This document shows, in pieces, positions 22,618 to 34,729 of a stretch of DNA of 64,000 bases. Within the stretch, counting starts at the first letter, position 1, and each line of letters starts with the position of its first letter. Location of the stretch: assembly GCA_958510875.1 (NCBI GenBank), contig OY294069.1, forward strand, positions 181,643,112 to 181,707,111, in the 5' to 3' direction. This stretch comes from Endomychus coccineus (Eukaryota > Arthropoda > Insecta > Coleoptera > Endomychidae). A program made the translations under genes and the position numbers. The notes beneath the pieces were generated by a model. That model was not told the DNA's origin and did not search any database. It saw only the letters and a list, made by a program, of their open reading frames with translations.

Positions 22618-23219
22618 AACCATTTCAGTGTTAGTGAAATTTTGAGCCATAATTTTATAAAATTTTTACGGGAAGCAAAGTAAAAACTGACAGTTTTGAG
22701 AATAAATTCTCCAAATGCCAAAATGACATTAGAAAAGCAAAGGCAACTAAGGTATTTTAATCAAGTAAAATTAGTAAGCTAAAATTGCAGAGACTCGAAA
22801 ATTAATTTTTTCAAGCTAATCCGTTGATTTTATCAAAATTTTCTAAGAGTAAGAAAAGTTTTCAAATTAGATAAGCTATCTATGTAAAAAATATCGAGTG
22901 AATTACATTGACCACAAAAAAGTTCTGGAAACTTTTCCCGTTACATTCTCAAGTTTGAGCCATTTCTATGGTCTCTAAGGCTCTATGCTCCGCTCTCAAA
23001 AACGGCTATTATTGACAGTAACTCACCTGCCAAATATTGTAAAAGTCCTCCATCACGTTCTCAAGTTATACCGAAAAAACAAAATTATTTTTGCAACTTT
23101 GAAGCCCTCTACCGGGTAAACAAGACACTTGAGGCAAAAGTAAAAAGGCTCATCAAATTTTTTTCGAATCAAAGAATCTTCGGTTTTATTTTAGCCACGC
23201 AGTTCGAGGACATCCTGTG
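22618..23219. repeat. Right TIR of the mariner-like element
   Basis: Inverted partner of 20899-21497. It ends GGACATCCTGTG before the TA. Confidence 0.92.
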
Positions 23220-24200
23220 TATATTAGGATACCTAATTAAATAAAGATCTATCTATCTACGATGTGAGTCATTCCACGTCAGAACAGCAACGCTCAATGG
23301 GTCAACATCTCCGATTTCGTTCAAATTTTGGGGATAGGTTCTCATTACCGAAAAAAATAAGATCCTGAAAATTTCAGGCCGAAAGGAAATAAAACTTTGG
23401 ATATATCGGGCAATAAAAAAATTTGGCCAATTTTAACGTCAAAAAATTCAAATTTCTTCGGTAAAAATGAACTTTTAGAACCGAAAACTATTTGGAAAAG
23501 CCCGAATTGATAGGAAATTTTCCCAGGAATCCGATTAAATCAGAATATCTGGCGCGTTTAGCTGACGCATGCGCAAAAAACTCGTAAAAATCAAAAATGT
23601 CACTTTTTCTTAAAAAATTCATAACTCTGCTGCTGCCACTTCGATTTTCTCAACATTTTCAGGGAAGATAGCTGAAACCATGTACTTTCATGTAAAATCC
23701 ACGGATCCATGCTCTTGATGTGAAAATTTTCGTCAAAAGACCGAAAATACGGAAATTTGATATTTTTTATTTTTATTGTTATATTTTAAGTACGATGAGC
23801 ATTGTAGAATTCAAACATAATTCAATAGAATTAAAAAAATAGGTTAATAACATTTGAAATTAATTTTATTTCAATATTTCAATTTAGCAGAACGTGAAAA
23901 AAAATATTGGAATCCAAAAAAAGTTGCAGTCCACAGGTCTATAGATTTGATGTTTTTTAACTTTTCTAAATAATTCTCATATTTTTTATTCGATTTAATT
24001 TCCCACAGGAAAACTTATTAACAATGTTGTGCGATATTATGAATACATTTAAAAATTCAATATCAATTTTTGTGGTAAAAAATAATCAAATGAACATTTT
24101 TTAAATTAACAATATCCTAAGACAAGTGAGAAACAGTTGTGAGAGTAGTAATACCCAACTCAAGTACAGTAAAATATAATAATCATATTGGTCACATAAT

Positions 24201-24491
24201 TTATTTTTTGAAAAACTGTTCAAATTTACTTTTTGTTTGTCCGTATAATTTTATTTTAACATAATTCTTCACAGTTTCCACTGTGACATTTGACAGTATG
24301 AAATTATAACCAATCTCTAAATTTCTATCGGAGTACACGTATTTATTTTTACCTATTTGGTCCATGATTGATATTTCAGCTTCAAGCATATCATCGTTCG
24401 TTTTGATAATGAAACCAAGGTTCCATGTTTTGTCAACTATAAAACTAACATATGTATTGGATGCCCAATCGTAAACGTTTTTATTTAACAA
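24201..24491 (-). CDS. Orphan ORF in the loop of a foldback element
   Basis: An open frame of about 96 residues on the - strand fills most of the loop (24063-24506). It has no ATG near its 5' end. The frame enters from upstream reading DLLNKNVYDWASNTYVSFIV, continues with a DKTWNLGFII strand-like stretch and ends LYGQTKSKFEQFFKK. The pattern of a short barrel (V/F-D-x-x-W-x-x-G) is loosely like the small Tudor/SH3-like C-terminal modules of some transposable-element proteins, but that is impression only. It may be the remnant of a protein once encoded by the full-length parent element. Confidence 0.4.
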   Translation of the reverse strand: MLNKNVYDWASNTYVSFIVDKTWNLGFIIKTNDDMLEAEISIMDQIGKNKYVYSDRNLEIGYNFILSNVTVETVKNYVKIKLYGQTKSKFEQFFKK

Positions 24492-25125
24492 ATCAAAAAT
24501 CAGTTGAATTTTTAAATGAATTCATAATATCACACAACATTGTTAAATAAATTTCCTTGTGGGAAACTAAACCGAATGAAAAAATATGAAAATTATTTAG
24601 AAAAGTTAAAAAACATCAAATCTATAGACCTGTGACTGCAACTTTTTTTGGATTTAAATATTTTTTTCACGTTCTGCTAAATTGAATATTTAGAAATTAA
24701 TTTTAAATTTTATTAACCTATTTTCTTAATTCTATTGAATTATGATTGAATTTTATGCTCATCGTACTTGAAATATAACGATAAAAAAAAAGTATCAAAT
24801 TTCCGTATTTTCGCTCTTTTGACGAAAATTTTCGTATCAAGAGCATGTATTCGCAGATTTTACATGAAAGTACATGGTTTCAGCTACCTTCCCTGAAAAT
24901 TTTGAGAAAATCGAAGTGGCAGCAGCAGAGTTATGAATTTTTAAAGAAAAAGTGACATTTTTGAGTTTTTCGCGCATGCGTCAAATAAACGCGCTAGATA
25001 TTCTGATTTAATCGGATTCCTGGGAAAATTTCCTATCAATTTGGGCTTTTTGGTCCTAAAAGTTCATTTTTACCGAAGAAATTTGAATTTTTTGACGTTA
25101 AAATTGGCCAAATTTTTTTATTGCC

Positions 25126-26520
25126 TTTTTGAGAAAGTAATTTTTGACAGATTATTAAATTTCTTAAATAAACATTCTATCATAAGTGACTGTCAAAACG
25201 GTTTTCGTAAGAATAGGTCAACGAAACGTGCTGTTTATGTTGCCATTTGTGAGGTTTTAAATAAGTTAAACGATAAAATGTACACAGCAGCCATTTATTT
25301 AGATCTCTCCAAGGCGTTCGACAGTGTCGAATATTCTGTTTTGCTATCCAAACTTGAGTGTTGTGGAATCAGGGGTGTACCATTAAAACTGATAAACAGT
25401 TATTTGCATAATAGAAAACAATATGTATCGGAAATAGACGAACATGGGAAAATTTTAAAGTCTAAAGTACTGAGTGTTAAGAGGAGTTCCACAGGGATAG
25501 ATTCTAGGCCCGCTACTATATTTAATATATACAAATGATTTGCCAAATTCAATTACAGAGTTTCTAGTGCAATTTGCAGATGATATATCCCTGGTTCTTG
25601 GCGAACTGGGTTTGGAAGAAATTAAGGAGAAAATGATTCAGATATTGGAGGTATTAGAGGAACGGTTTTCTAATAATTTTTTAAAACTCAACATAAATAA
25701 GACAAACGTCATAAAATTTAATTATACAAAACAAAGTGACCCTCTGACAGTCACTTATAATGGAGCTCAAATAGAATCTGTTGATAATGTACAGTTTCTT
25801 GGAATCAAGATTGACAGTAGGCTTGACTGGCGTAGTCATATTGATTCCTTGACTCGGCAAATAAGCAGGTATTGTTACGCGCTGAAAATGTTAACATTTT
25901 TAGTATCTAGAGAAACCGCCTTCATTGCATATCATGCGTTTGTGGAATCAAGGATTAGATATGGAATTATTTTTTGGGCCAATTCATCCGATGCCGACAG
26001 GGTATTTGTAATTCAGAAACGCATGTTAAGAAATATTCTACAACTCAAAAATCGTGAGAGTTGCAAACCTCACTTTTCTTCAAATAACATTCTCACTCTA
26101 TCTAGCTTATACATATTAGAAGCGGTAATGTTTATTAAAAATAACCCGGACCTATATGTAGATTTTAATCGAGATCATATGCACAATACACGTTATAAAG
26201 CAAATCTCTTACCGACTAGGTATCAATTTTCATACTTGCAAAGAAATGTTCATAGCTCAATAATATCTGTCTATAATAATGTTCCAGCAAGTGTTAGGGC
26301 TCTACCTGTTGGACTTTTAAAGAACACATTAAAACAGTTTCTAATCAAGAAATCTTACTATACAGTAGAGGAATTTCTATGTGATAAAATGTGATACTTC
26401 TCAACTAGTTATTTTATCTTATCTTTGTTTTTTTTTTATATTAGTTTATTTTATTTTGTATTGGATATGTTCTATGCCTTGTAGCCTTATGGAACTAATA
26501 ATAATAATAATAATAATATA
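25126..26520 (+). pseudogene. LINE RT, 5'-truncated copy with (TAA)n tail
   Basis: Starts abruptly inside the foldback arm. The + strand encodes FEKVIFDRLLNFLNKHSIIS, QNGFRKNRSTKRAV, YLDLSKAFDSVEYSVLLSKL, then after a frameshift near 25500, VQFADDISLVLGELG with the FADD catalytic box, FLGIKIDSRLDW, and a C-terminal domain ending VEEFLCDKM at 26394. A (TAA)n run at about 26495-26518 marks the 3' end. No endonuclease domain is present. It belongs to the jockey/CR1-like group and is a different family from the copy on the other strand next to it. Confidence 0.88.
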
Positions 26521-26749
26521 TCTTTATTGGTGTACAGGGGTATACAAAATTTGTTTTACGACATATTTATGTACATACATATGTATGTGTATTAAATGAT
26601 GTGTCACTTCTATAATATAATAAAAATTCACTGGTAAACAAATTACAGCTAATCCTATACAAGTAGGTTTGTGTTTGTAATTTATTTACTTCTACTTACC
26701 CTGACAACAATAAAGTAGCTAATCTAATCTAAAGCTGAAGTTATAGAGA
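26521..26749. other. LINE 3'UTR-like spacer
   Basis: AT-rich DNA between two convergent LINE copies. It probably includes the 3'UTR of the - strand copy. A short GAGAGAGAGAGA run is at about 26747. Confidence 0.5.
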
Positions 26750-28345
26750 GAGAGAGAAAAGGAAAGGGAAAATTAACAACTAAATTGAATTAAATTGAAA
26801 TAACATTACAAAAATAATAATAATGATATCAAACAAGTACAAAAATAGTAGATAATTACTACAAAAATATAATTGATGGTAAATCGTTTACTTTTCATTT
26901 GTTAAAAATTAAATTTATATATAATTTATGAAATTTGATAAGAAATGATACTAGGAGTATTAAATTTTGCCAAGACATGACTCAATTATTAGTTCATTTT
27001 TTCTTATCCATGGGTCCAAAATTATTATTAAATTCTTATAACTTTTGTTTTTGTATTTGCTGGGTATTAAATTGTACAATTTAGGACCCAGATAACTGAT
27101 ATGTCGCTGACTAAAAGAAGTGTGTTTCATTTGAGAAATATATAAATTATTAAAGTTGAATTTTGTATGAACATTGTGCTCAACTGTCATATGGTACACA
27201 CTTTTTTTATGCATAAATTTAATTACTGCCTTAACAAAAAGGTATTTAACATCAAATAGTTCACTCTCAGTAAATAAAAGGTTTGTTGAATATATTCTCG
27301 GCTTAGACATAATGATTTTAATAATATATTTCTGCGTTATACTTAATTGGTTTAAAATTGTTGTGTTTGCCACTCCGTAAAAGGCTATTCCATAATTTAT
27401 AATCGACTCAATTAATGATTTATATATTATTTTTAGATCTTTAAGTTTGAGTATGTTTTTCAATTCTTTAAATTTATGAATGCATTTCCTAATTTTATTA
27501 ATGATATATTTTATGTGTTTGTCCCATTTGAGGTGTCTGTCAATAATGATTCCTAAATATTTCACTTTTTCAGATCTATTTAATTTGTCACAATTACATG
27601 TAGTATAAGTATTGCATTTATAGTCATGTAATTTTATAAAATTTTCTTGTGGTGTATTCAGGTTAGTTATGCTAAAAGTAATAAAAGAGGATTTTGTAAT
27701 ATTCAAAGTTAGAAGGTTTCTATCAAGCCAGTTATTTATCATAGTTATGTCTTTTTGAGCATATTTATACGCCATTTCCCAGTTTTCGGCCTCTATCAGT
27801 AACACAGTGTCGTCTGCGTAACAGATTATCTTTGCGTTTATGTTTAGTTCAAAAATATCATTTAGATAAATAATGAATAGTAGTGGACCTAACACTGTGC
27901 CTTGTGGCACACCAAATTCCACCAGGGCCTCATCACTGTAGGTATTTCGGATGCGAACTTGTTGTGAACGATTTGTGGTGTAAGATTTCATTAAAGAAAG
28001 TGCTGTTCCTCTTACACCTACAGATTCGAGTTTTTCTAGTAGAATTTGGTGTGACACCGTATCGAAGGCCTTGGTCAAATCTAGGAATATCCCCATGCAC
28101 TTATTCCTATTATTTATGGAATTTATTACATAATGAGTAACTTCATTTATCGCGTCTTCAGTGCTCATATTTTGCTTGAAGCCATACTGTGATGTGTTTA
28201 GTATATTATTGCTGTTAAGAAAAGAAGTCAATCGTAATTTTATACATTTTTCAGTGATTTTATTTAAACTAGTGGTTAATGAAATTGGCCGGTAATTACT
28301 TTTATCACAATGTGACCCATTTTTCAGAATAGGTACTATTTAATA
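26750..28345 (-). pseudogene. LINE RT (family A), 5'-truncated but long open frame
   Basis: The - strand carries 423 uninterrupted residues from about 28231 to 26960, preceded in frame by IVPILKNGSHCDKSNYRPIS up to 28342. It has GIFLDLTKAFDTVSHQILL, FGVPQGTVLGPLLFIIYLND, CYADDTVLL with both catalytic Asp, KYLGIIIDRHLKWDKHI, and a C-terminus ending ESCLGKI. The endonuclease half is missing, and an ATT-rich microsatellite lies at the truncated end (28343-28370). A related + strand copy is at 37081-38075. Confidence 0.9.
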
Positions 28346-28580
28346 ATAAAAGTATTATTATTATTATTATATCCAAAGTTTTATTTCCTTTCGGCCTGAA
28401 ATTTTCAGGATCTTATTTTTTCGGTAATGAGAACCTATTCCCAAAGTTTGAACGAAATCGGAGATGTTGACCCATTGAGCGTTGCTGTTCTGACGTGGAA
28501 TGACTGATGTAGAAACGGAAAAAAATTGACTCTGTAAGTTCCCCTTGGCCATCTTCTTTAATTTAGAGTTGCCCATGTAT

Positions 28581-28994
28581 TTTTTAATGTTTTTGCAGTA
28601 AATTTCTGAATGTTTCCTCCTGACTAATCCATTAAGTTTTACATGTATATATTTTATATTTAAGACTTCAGTGATGAATAAAATTTACTTTACTTCAATT
28701 TGGATTCATTCGAGATCAAATTAAGAAATTGTGGTAAATCACAAAGTAAAAAATCGAAAAAGGAATAATACGAAAAATTTGTTTTGTATTTGAAATTCCA
28801 ACAACCATGACGTAATAAGACTGTTGAACTTATTACATGATGCCAATATGTATCACAAATATTTGAATAATTAAATAAAGCTATTTAAAAATTTGGTAAA
28901 TCAAAGTAACATAATAATCTTAAAACTCAATATATTGCAGGTAAAATAAAATAATCTGTTCCAATAAAATAAACTAAACAAAGCTTACGTGAAA
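28581..28994 (-). other. Mad 3' flank / 3'UTR
   Basis: AT-rich DNA between the foldback end and the Mad stop codon. It probably contains the Mad 3'UTR. No unambiguous polyadenylation signal could be picked. Confidence 0.5.
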
Positions 28995-31054
<2,060 letters not shown>

Positions 31055-31210
31055 CTTAATTACAACGTGAAATGTTTGCTTTGCTTATTGAAATGATAAT
31101 GTTTATTATATTAAATAGTTGAAGAAAATACAGGATATAACTTCTAAACTCCCGACTAAACGACGCCAGTCAATGGCTCACGAACGCTTAGTTGCCAAAT
31201 CTTACATTGC
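31055..31210 (-). promoter_or_regulatory. Probable 5'UTR exon and promoter region of Mad
   Basis: Sequence upstream of the AAG|GTAAGT donor on the - strand. It is CpG-richer (GCGTTCGTGAGCCATTGACT ... CTGGCGTCGTTTAGTC) than its surroundings, as expected at a promoter. The transcription start cannot be fixed by eye. There is no TATA box I trust. Confidence 0.45.
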
Positions 31211-31889
31211 GCGAAGAATCTAAATCTGTCAAGAGAATTACATACTGTGGGAAATAATTCACCAGACCGGGGAAGTTAGAATTTTAAGTTCAGTATTCAC
31301 CCATAAACATGTAGATTCAATAAAATCAACTTACTGTAAATTGCAATATTGTTATGCGAATCTGAATCTGAATAGTTATTGACAACTGACTATAACTACT
31401 ATATTATAAGTACCTACAATAAACGAACGGTTTAAGATTACATGAACTCGATGTTGAATAATTTTCAATCTATAAACGAAATATTTCGTTTTCGTTTTAG
31501 ACGGATATAATGTCCATGAGTTATTTGGAAAACGGAAAGTGAATTATTGCAAATTTGGATGTCCCAAGAAAATACTAAAAATTGTGAAAAGTGGCAACAA
31601 GCCTTATGATGTGCAGTTAACTGCTACCGCCATCAATGGGAGTCTGTAGAACTATACATCTCTGAAGTACCTTGCGTGTTTGAAAAGTATAAGTATAATA
31701 ATAATTCCTTTTTATTTTATAATCGCGGATGTAATATTGTATTAATAATAATTTCAATGAAACAGTTGTATCTTATCACGTTGACTTATGCGAAAAATTG
31801 GTTTCTATTGTAGGAAAGTATTCATTTATTTATCGTTTAGCTTAAAATAACAAAAATAGTAAAGAAATTCAATTTCTGCAATTGTAGTT
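31211..31889. other. Intergenic region between divergent Mad and CAP-Gly genes
   Basis: About 0.7 kb of AT-rich DNA between two divergent 5' ends. It is the likely site of regulatory elements for one or both genes. No specific site was identified. Confidence 0.45.
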
Positions 31890-32152
31890 TCCTATTAATG
31901 ATTACAAATTATGCTAGTAGATGGCGAAACATGTCATGTTTTATGAAATTTCCGGTAAATACGAATATCCGATTCGACGCTTCGTGCTCACGCGGTATAA
32001 CAATCGGCGGAATACGGAATATGATGTGGATTTTATTGATCGGCGGGATATGTAAAGGAATGAATAGTAAAATTTGCTTGTTTGTGAATTAAGATTTTTG
32101 TGTTTTGTGATGTATTGAAGAATTGTGCGAACGTAACAAAATGTCGTCGAAG
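31890..32152 (+). CDS. Probable first exon of the CAP-Gly gene (5'UTR plus MSSK)
   Basis: A CpG-richer leader ends in AACAAAATGTCGTCGAAG directly followed by GTAAGC (32153). ATG TCG TCG AAG gives MSSK in phase 0. The only coding bases would be 32141-32152. The acceptor at 62270 is also phase 0, so MSSK would join LPGSSRIPTFGTRIP. The leader contains earlier ATGs in a short upstream frame (31898-32092). Linkage over 30 kb is inference from phase, orientation and a sensible N-terminus. Further small exons between cannot be excluded. The 5' boundary given is approximate. Confidence 0.55.
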
Positions 32153-33129
32153 GTAAGCTTGCTGTGTCTGTTTAGTAAAGGGCTTTTTGTGTTAGTTGCA
32201 TCGAAAACTAGTACCTGATTCGGAACAGGTCTGAGGCTGTTTGAAAAATGCTGGATTCAAAGCAATTAGATTAATTAGAGTGACGTTAAATTTAAATCAG
32301 TAAGTCAACATGTTACCTAGACATAGTTAATTTGTGTACTTGGTATATGTAACGTTGGTTTATATCAAAATCGAAACTTGAAACATGGAATAATTGTGAT
32401 TGAGAATATCAGTCAAGGTGGCTGTTGGTTTATTTTTTTTACACGCGCTGTCAGATTCGCTGATGGATCATACAGTTTTTAATGTCTCGATAAAAAATAT
32501 AGTTGGTTATCACATAATCTATTCACATTCTTCAGTTAAGGCAGCGAATAACAATATATTAAGAATCGGCTGCTTCCCCTTGATAAAAACCACTGTTATG
32601 ATTGAAATGATCGATAACGTTTTCTATGTATCAGTTTTTACAAGAATATATTGTTGGATGTTCACCTGCATCCTACAATTGATTATATTTGGTCTATATT
32701 TATGAGGTAGGGCCATTTTTGAAAATCAATCTTAAGAAAACTACACTAGTTGCTTTATGTTACAAAATTAAACCCTTCCCTAATCTGTGAAAAATTTGAG
32801 CTATGTGGCTGTCACACGACATTCCGACCGCTATATTACCTTCCAAGTCTACAATCTTTGACCCATTTGGACCAACTTTTTCACAGTTACTACTTTTAAA
32901 GGTGGCATTGCCCCGAATATGAAACCTTCTCAAGCTGAAGCCTTTCAAGTGTTTAATTGAATATTATGTTGCTGCATAGTACTTATTACTACATGTTTCA
33001 CTAAAAAATCAAATGTAACCCACAAGCATGATACTTGTGCTATTTACAATATCGCTTGAGAGTGTCCTTGTTTAGAGATGCATGATTATACCACAAGATT
33101 TTTGTTTGAGCAGTATGAAAAGAAAAGTA
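32153..33129 (+). other. Intron of the CAP-Gly gene, 5' part
   Basis: No recognisable element. Short frames at 32400-32705 (+) and 32760-32948 (-) lack a domain I can name. Confidence 0.45.
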
Positions 33130-34000
33130 ATGTAAATTGATTAAAAATATCATCATGCCTTGGTTTTGGGGACATTCAGCTTAAGTTTGTTGATTTTGAA
33201 ATATCTACTTACACTTAATAGAACATTATTCATCTTTTGTATAGCAATATTCAAGCATACATCACTACATGCTGATAATGTGTCGTCAGCAAATAAATTT
33301 ATGAATTCACAGTTTACGAAAAGATCAATATCATTTAGATATAATATGAAGAGGAGAGGACCTAAGATAGTTCCCTGTGGCACCCCAAGATTATTGCAAA
33401 TTTCACGTGATGTTGAATTCCTAACTCTGACTCTCTGCTTCCTCTCCTGCGAGTAACTTTCGAACCATTTGAGTGCTTTGCCTCCAGTTCCATATTGATA
33501 TAATTTTGTTAATAGACCGACCGAAGATGATCTCAAAGGCTCATTTAAGATCCAAGAAAACCGCCACGACATATTTGCCATCACAAAGTTGCCATGCTGC
33601 TTCACACGAATGCTTTTTACGAAAACCGGATTGTTACTAATCACAATATCATTACTATCGATGTGCTCTAATAATTGATTATAAACTACAATTTCCAAAA
33701 TTTTTTCTATAGATGGTAATGTATGCACAGGTCTAAATTCGCTTGCAAGAACTGTGTTAGTAATCTTGGCATTTGGAACAACAGTGGTAACTTTTAAAAA
33801 ATCTGGAATTTTTGATTTGTCAAGTGACGTATTAATGAGATTTAAGATGACATGACCAATCTATCAAATATGCTTTTTAAGATTTTAGCATTGAGGATCT
33901 CATTCAAGCTGCACTTATTATCTAGCGCAGAAATCCTTATGATCATGTAGCTCTCCAAAACTGTTTACATCATGTAAAGCGAACTGTTTATTATTGAACA
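33130..34000 (-). pseudogene. LINE RT fragment
   Basis: The - strand encodes HTLPSIEKILEIVVYNQLLE, a degraded middle with a frameshift, then ALKWFESYSQERKQRVRVRN, NLGVPQGTILGPLLFILYLND, NLFADDTLSACSDV and INKLKLNVPKTK. Upstream sequence (LINTSL, TTVVPNAK) extends it to about 34000. FADD is intact but the protein is broken and lacks the endonuclease and C-terminus. It is a third LINE lineage, distinct from families A and J. Confidence 0.85.
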
Positions 34001-34729
34001 AATAATAATGATCTAATGTTACTACGAGCGACAAAACAACAACAAATAATATAAGTCTAGCGAATAGTAGAAGTGTATAAAACCAGCGAACGTGGTGACC
34101 CTCCTATTTCCGTATATAAATATACATGACCGACTGGCATCTGCATAAATAGAGGACCGCGAATTAAGCAATCCCTCGATCCTACTTTCAGATTACAAAA
34201 ATACTCGTTTATGTACCGATTAGCTCTCCAAACAAACACAGGAAGAATGACCCAAAGGAATTTTATTTAATATACGAGGACAAGGTGAAAAATCCCTGAA
34301 AGATGAAACAAGAAATTATTTACTATTCACAAGAAATAATCACCCTTATCCACTAAAAATACTATTAAAGTACTGAGAACCTTTCGGCTACCAAGTAGTC
34401 ATCATCAGTAAACTAAATTATAAGTCAAAACTGTAAATAAAATTTCTTATCTCTCGAAATTTTTGAGGCCATTCTCACAGATCAACTATAACCTCTCCTA
34501 AATTATATTTTAATTAATTCTGTAAAAATCGTTCTACTGTAACCAATCTATTATTGTATCAATATCAATATGATATCTTAAAATCATTTGAAAATAAGCT
34601 TAAGTATACTGATTACTCGAAAGCGTTTGATAGTGTCTGTGTTGTTGACAATATTATTAATTTATTATTTTATTTTTTATTTATTAATGATACCATATAC
34701 ATATACACACAAACATATACATACATATA
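34001..34729. other. Mixed repeat debris
   Basis: 34319-34440 is a PLE-type terminal block (CCACTAAAAATACTATTAAA, GTACTGAGAACCTTTCGGCT) that recurs at 40163 and inverted at 40500-40612. A tiny LINE fragment at 34590-34650 reads YTDYSKAFDSV on the + strand. A CATATACACA-type microsatellite is at 34690-34730. Confidence 0.65.

Larger units (their letters stand above)
20899..23219 (+). mobile_element. Mariner/Tc1-superfamily element with ~600-bp TIRs
   Basis: A 2.3-kb element bounded by TA (20897-20898 and 23220-23221). Its ends read TACAGGGTGTCCTCGAACTG at the left and the complement ...GGACATCCTGTG at the right. The inverted repeats run about 599 bp (20899-21497) and 602 bp (22618-23219), against tens of bases for classical mariners. 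The left repeat includes the start codon and first codons of the transposase. A frameshifted transposase gene fills the middle. The repeats differ by scattered substitutions, so the copy is not very recent. Confidence 0.93.
23270..28580. mobile_element. Long foldback element interrupted by LINE insertions
   Basis: Left arm about 23275-24062. Right arm is 24507-25125 plus 28369-28580, split by about 3.2 kb of LINE DNA. End blocks are TCATTCCACGTCAGAACAGC at 23275 and its complement near 28490. Inner blocks include CGCATGCG at about 23567 and 24972, and CAAATCTATAGACCTGTG-type sequence at 24618 with its complement at 23935. At 25125 the arm stops at TTATTGCC. At 28369 it resumes at ATATCCAAAG, four bases on by comparison with the intact left arm. 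The loop carries an ORF on the - strand. Confidence 0.85.

Noticed and set aside
32760..32948. - strand frame containing EKVGPNGSKIVDLEGNIAV
   Set aside because: It briefly suggested a piece of an aminotransferase-like enzyme, but there are no cofactor-site residues, splice sites or neighbouring exons to support it.
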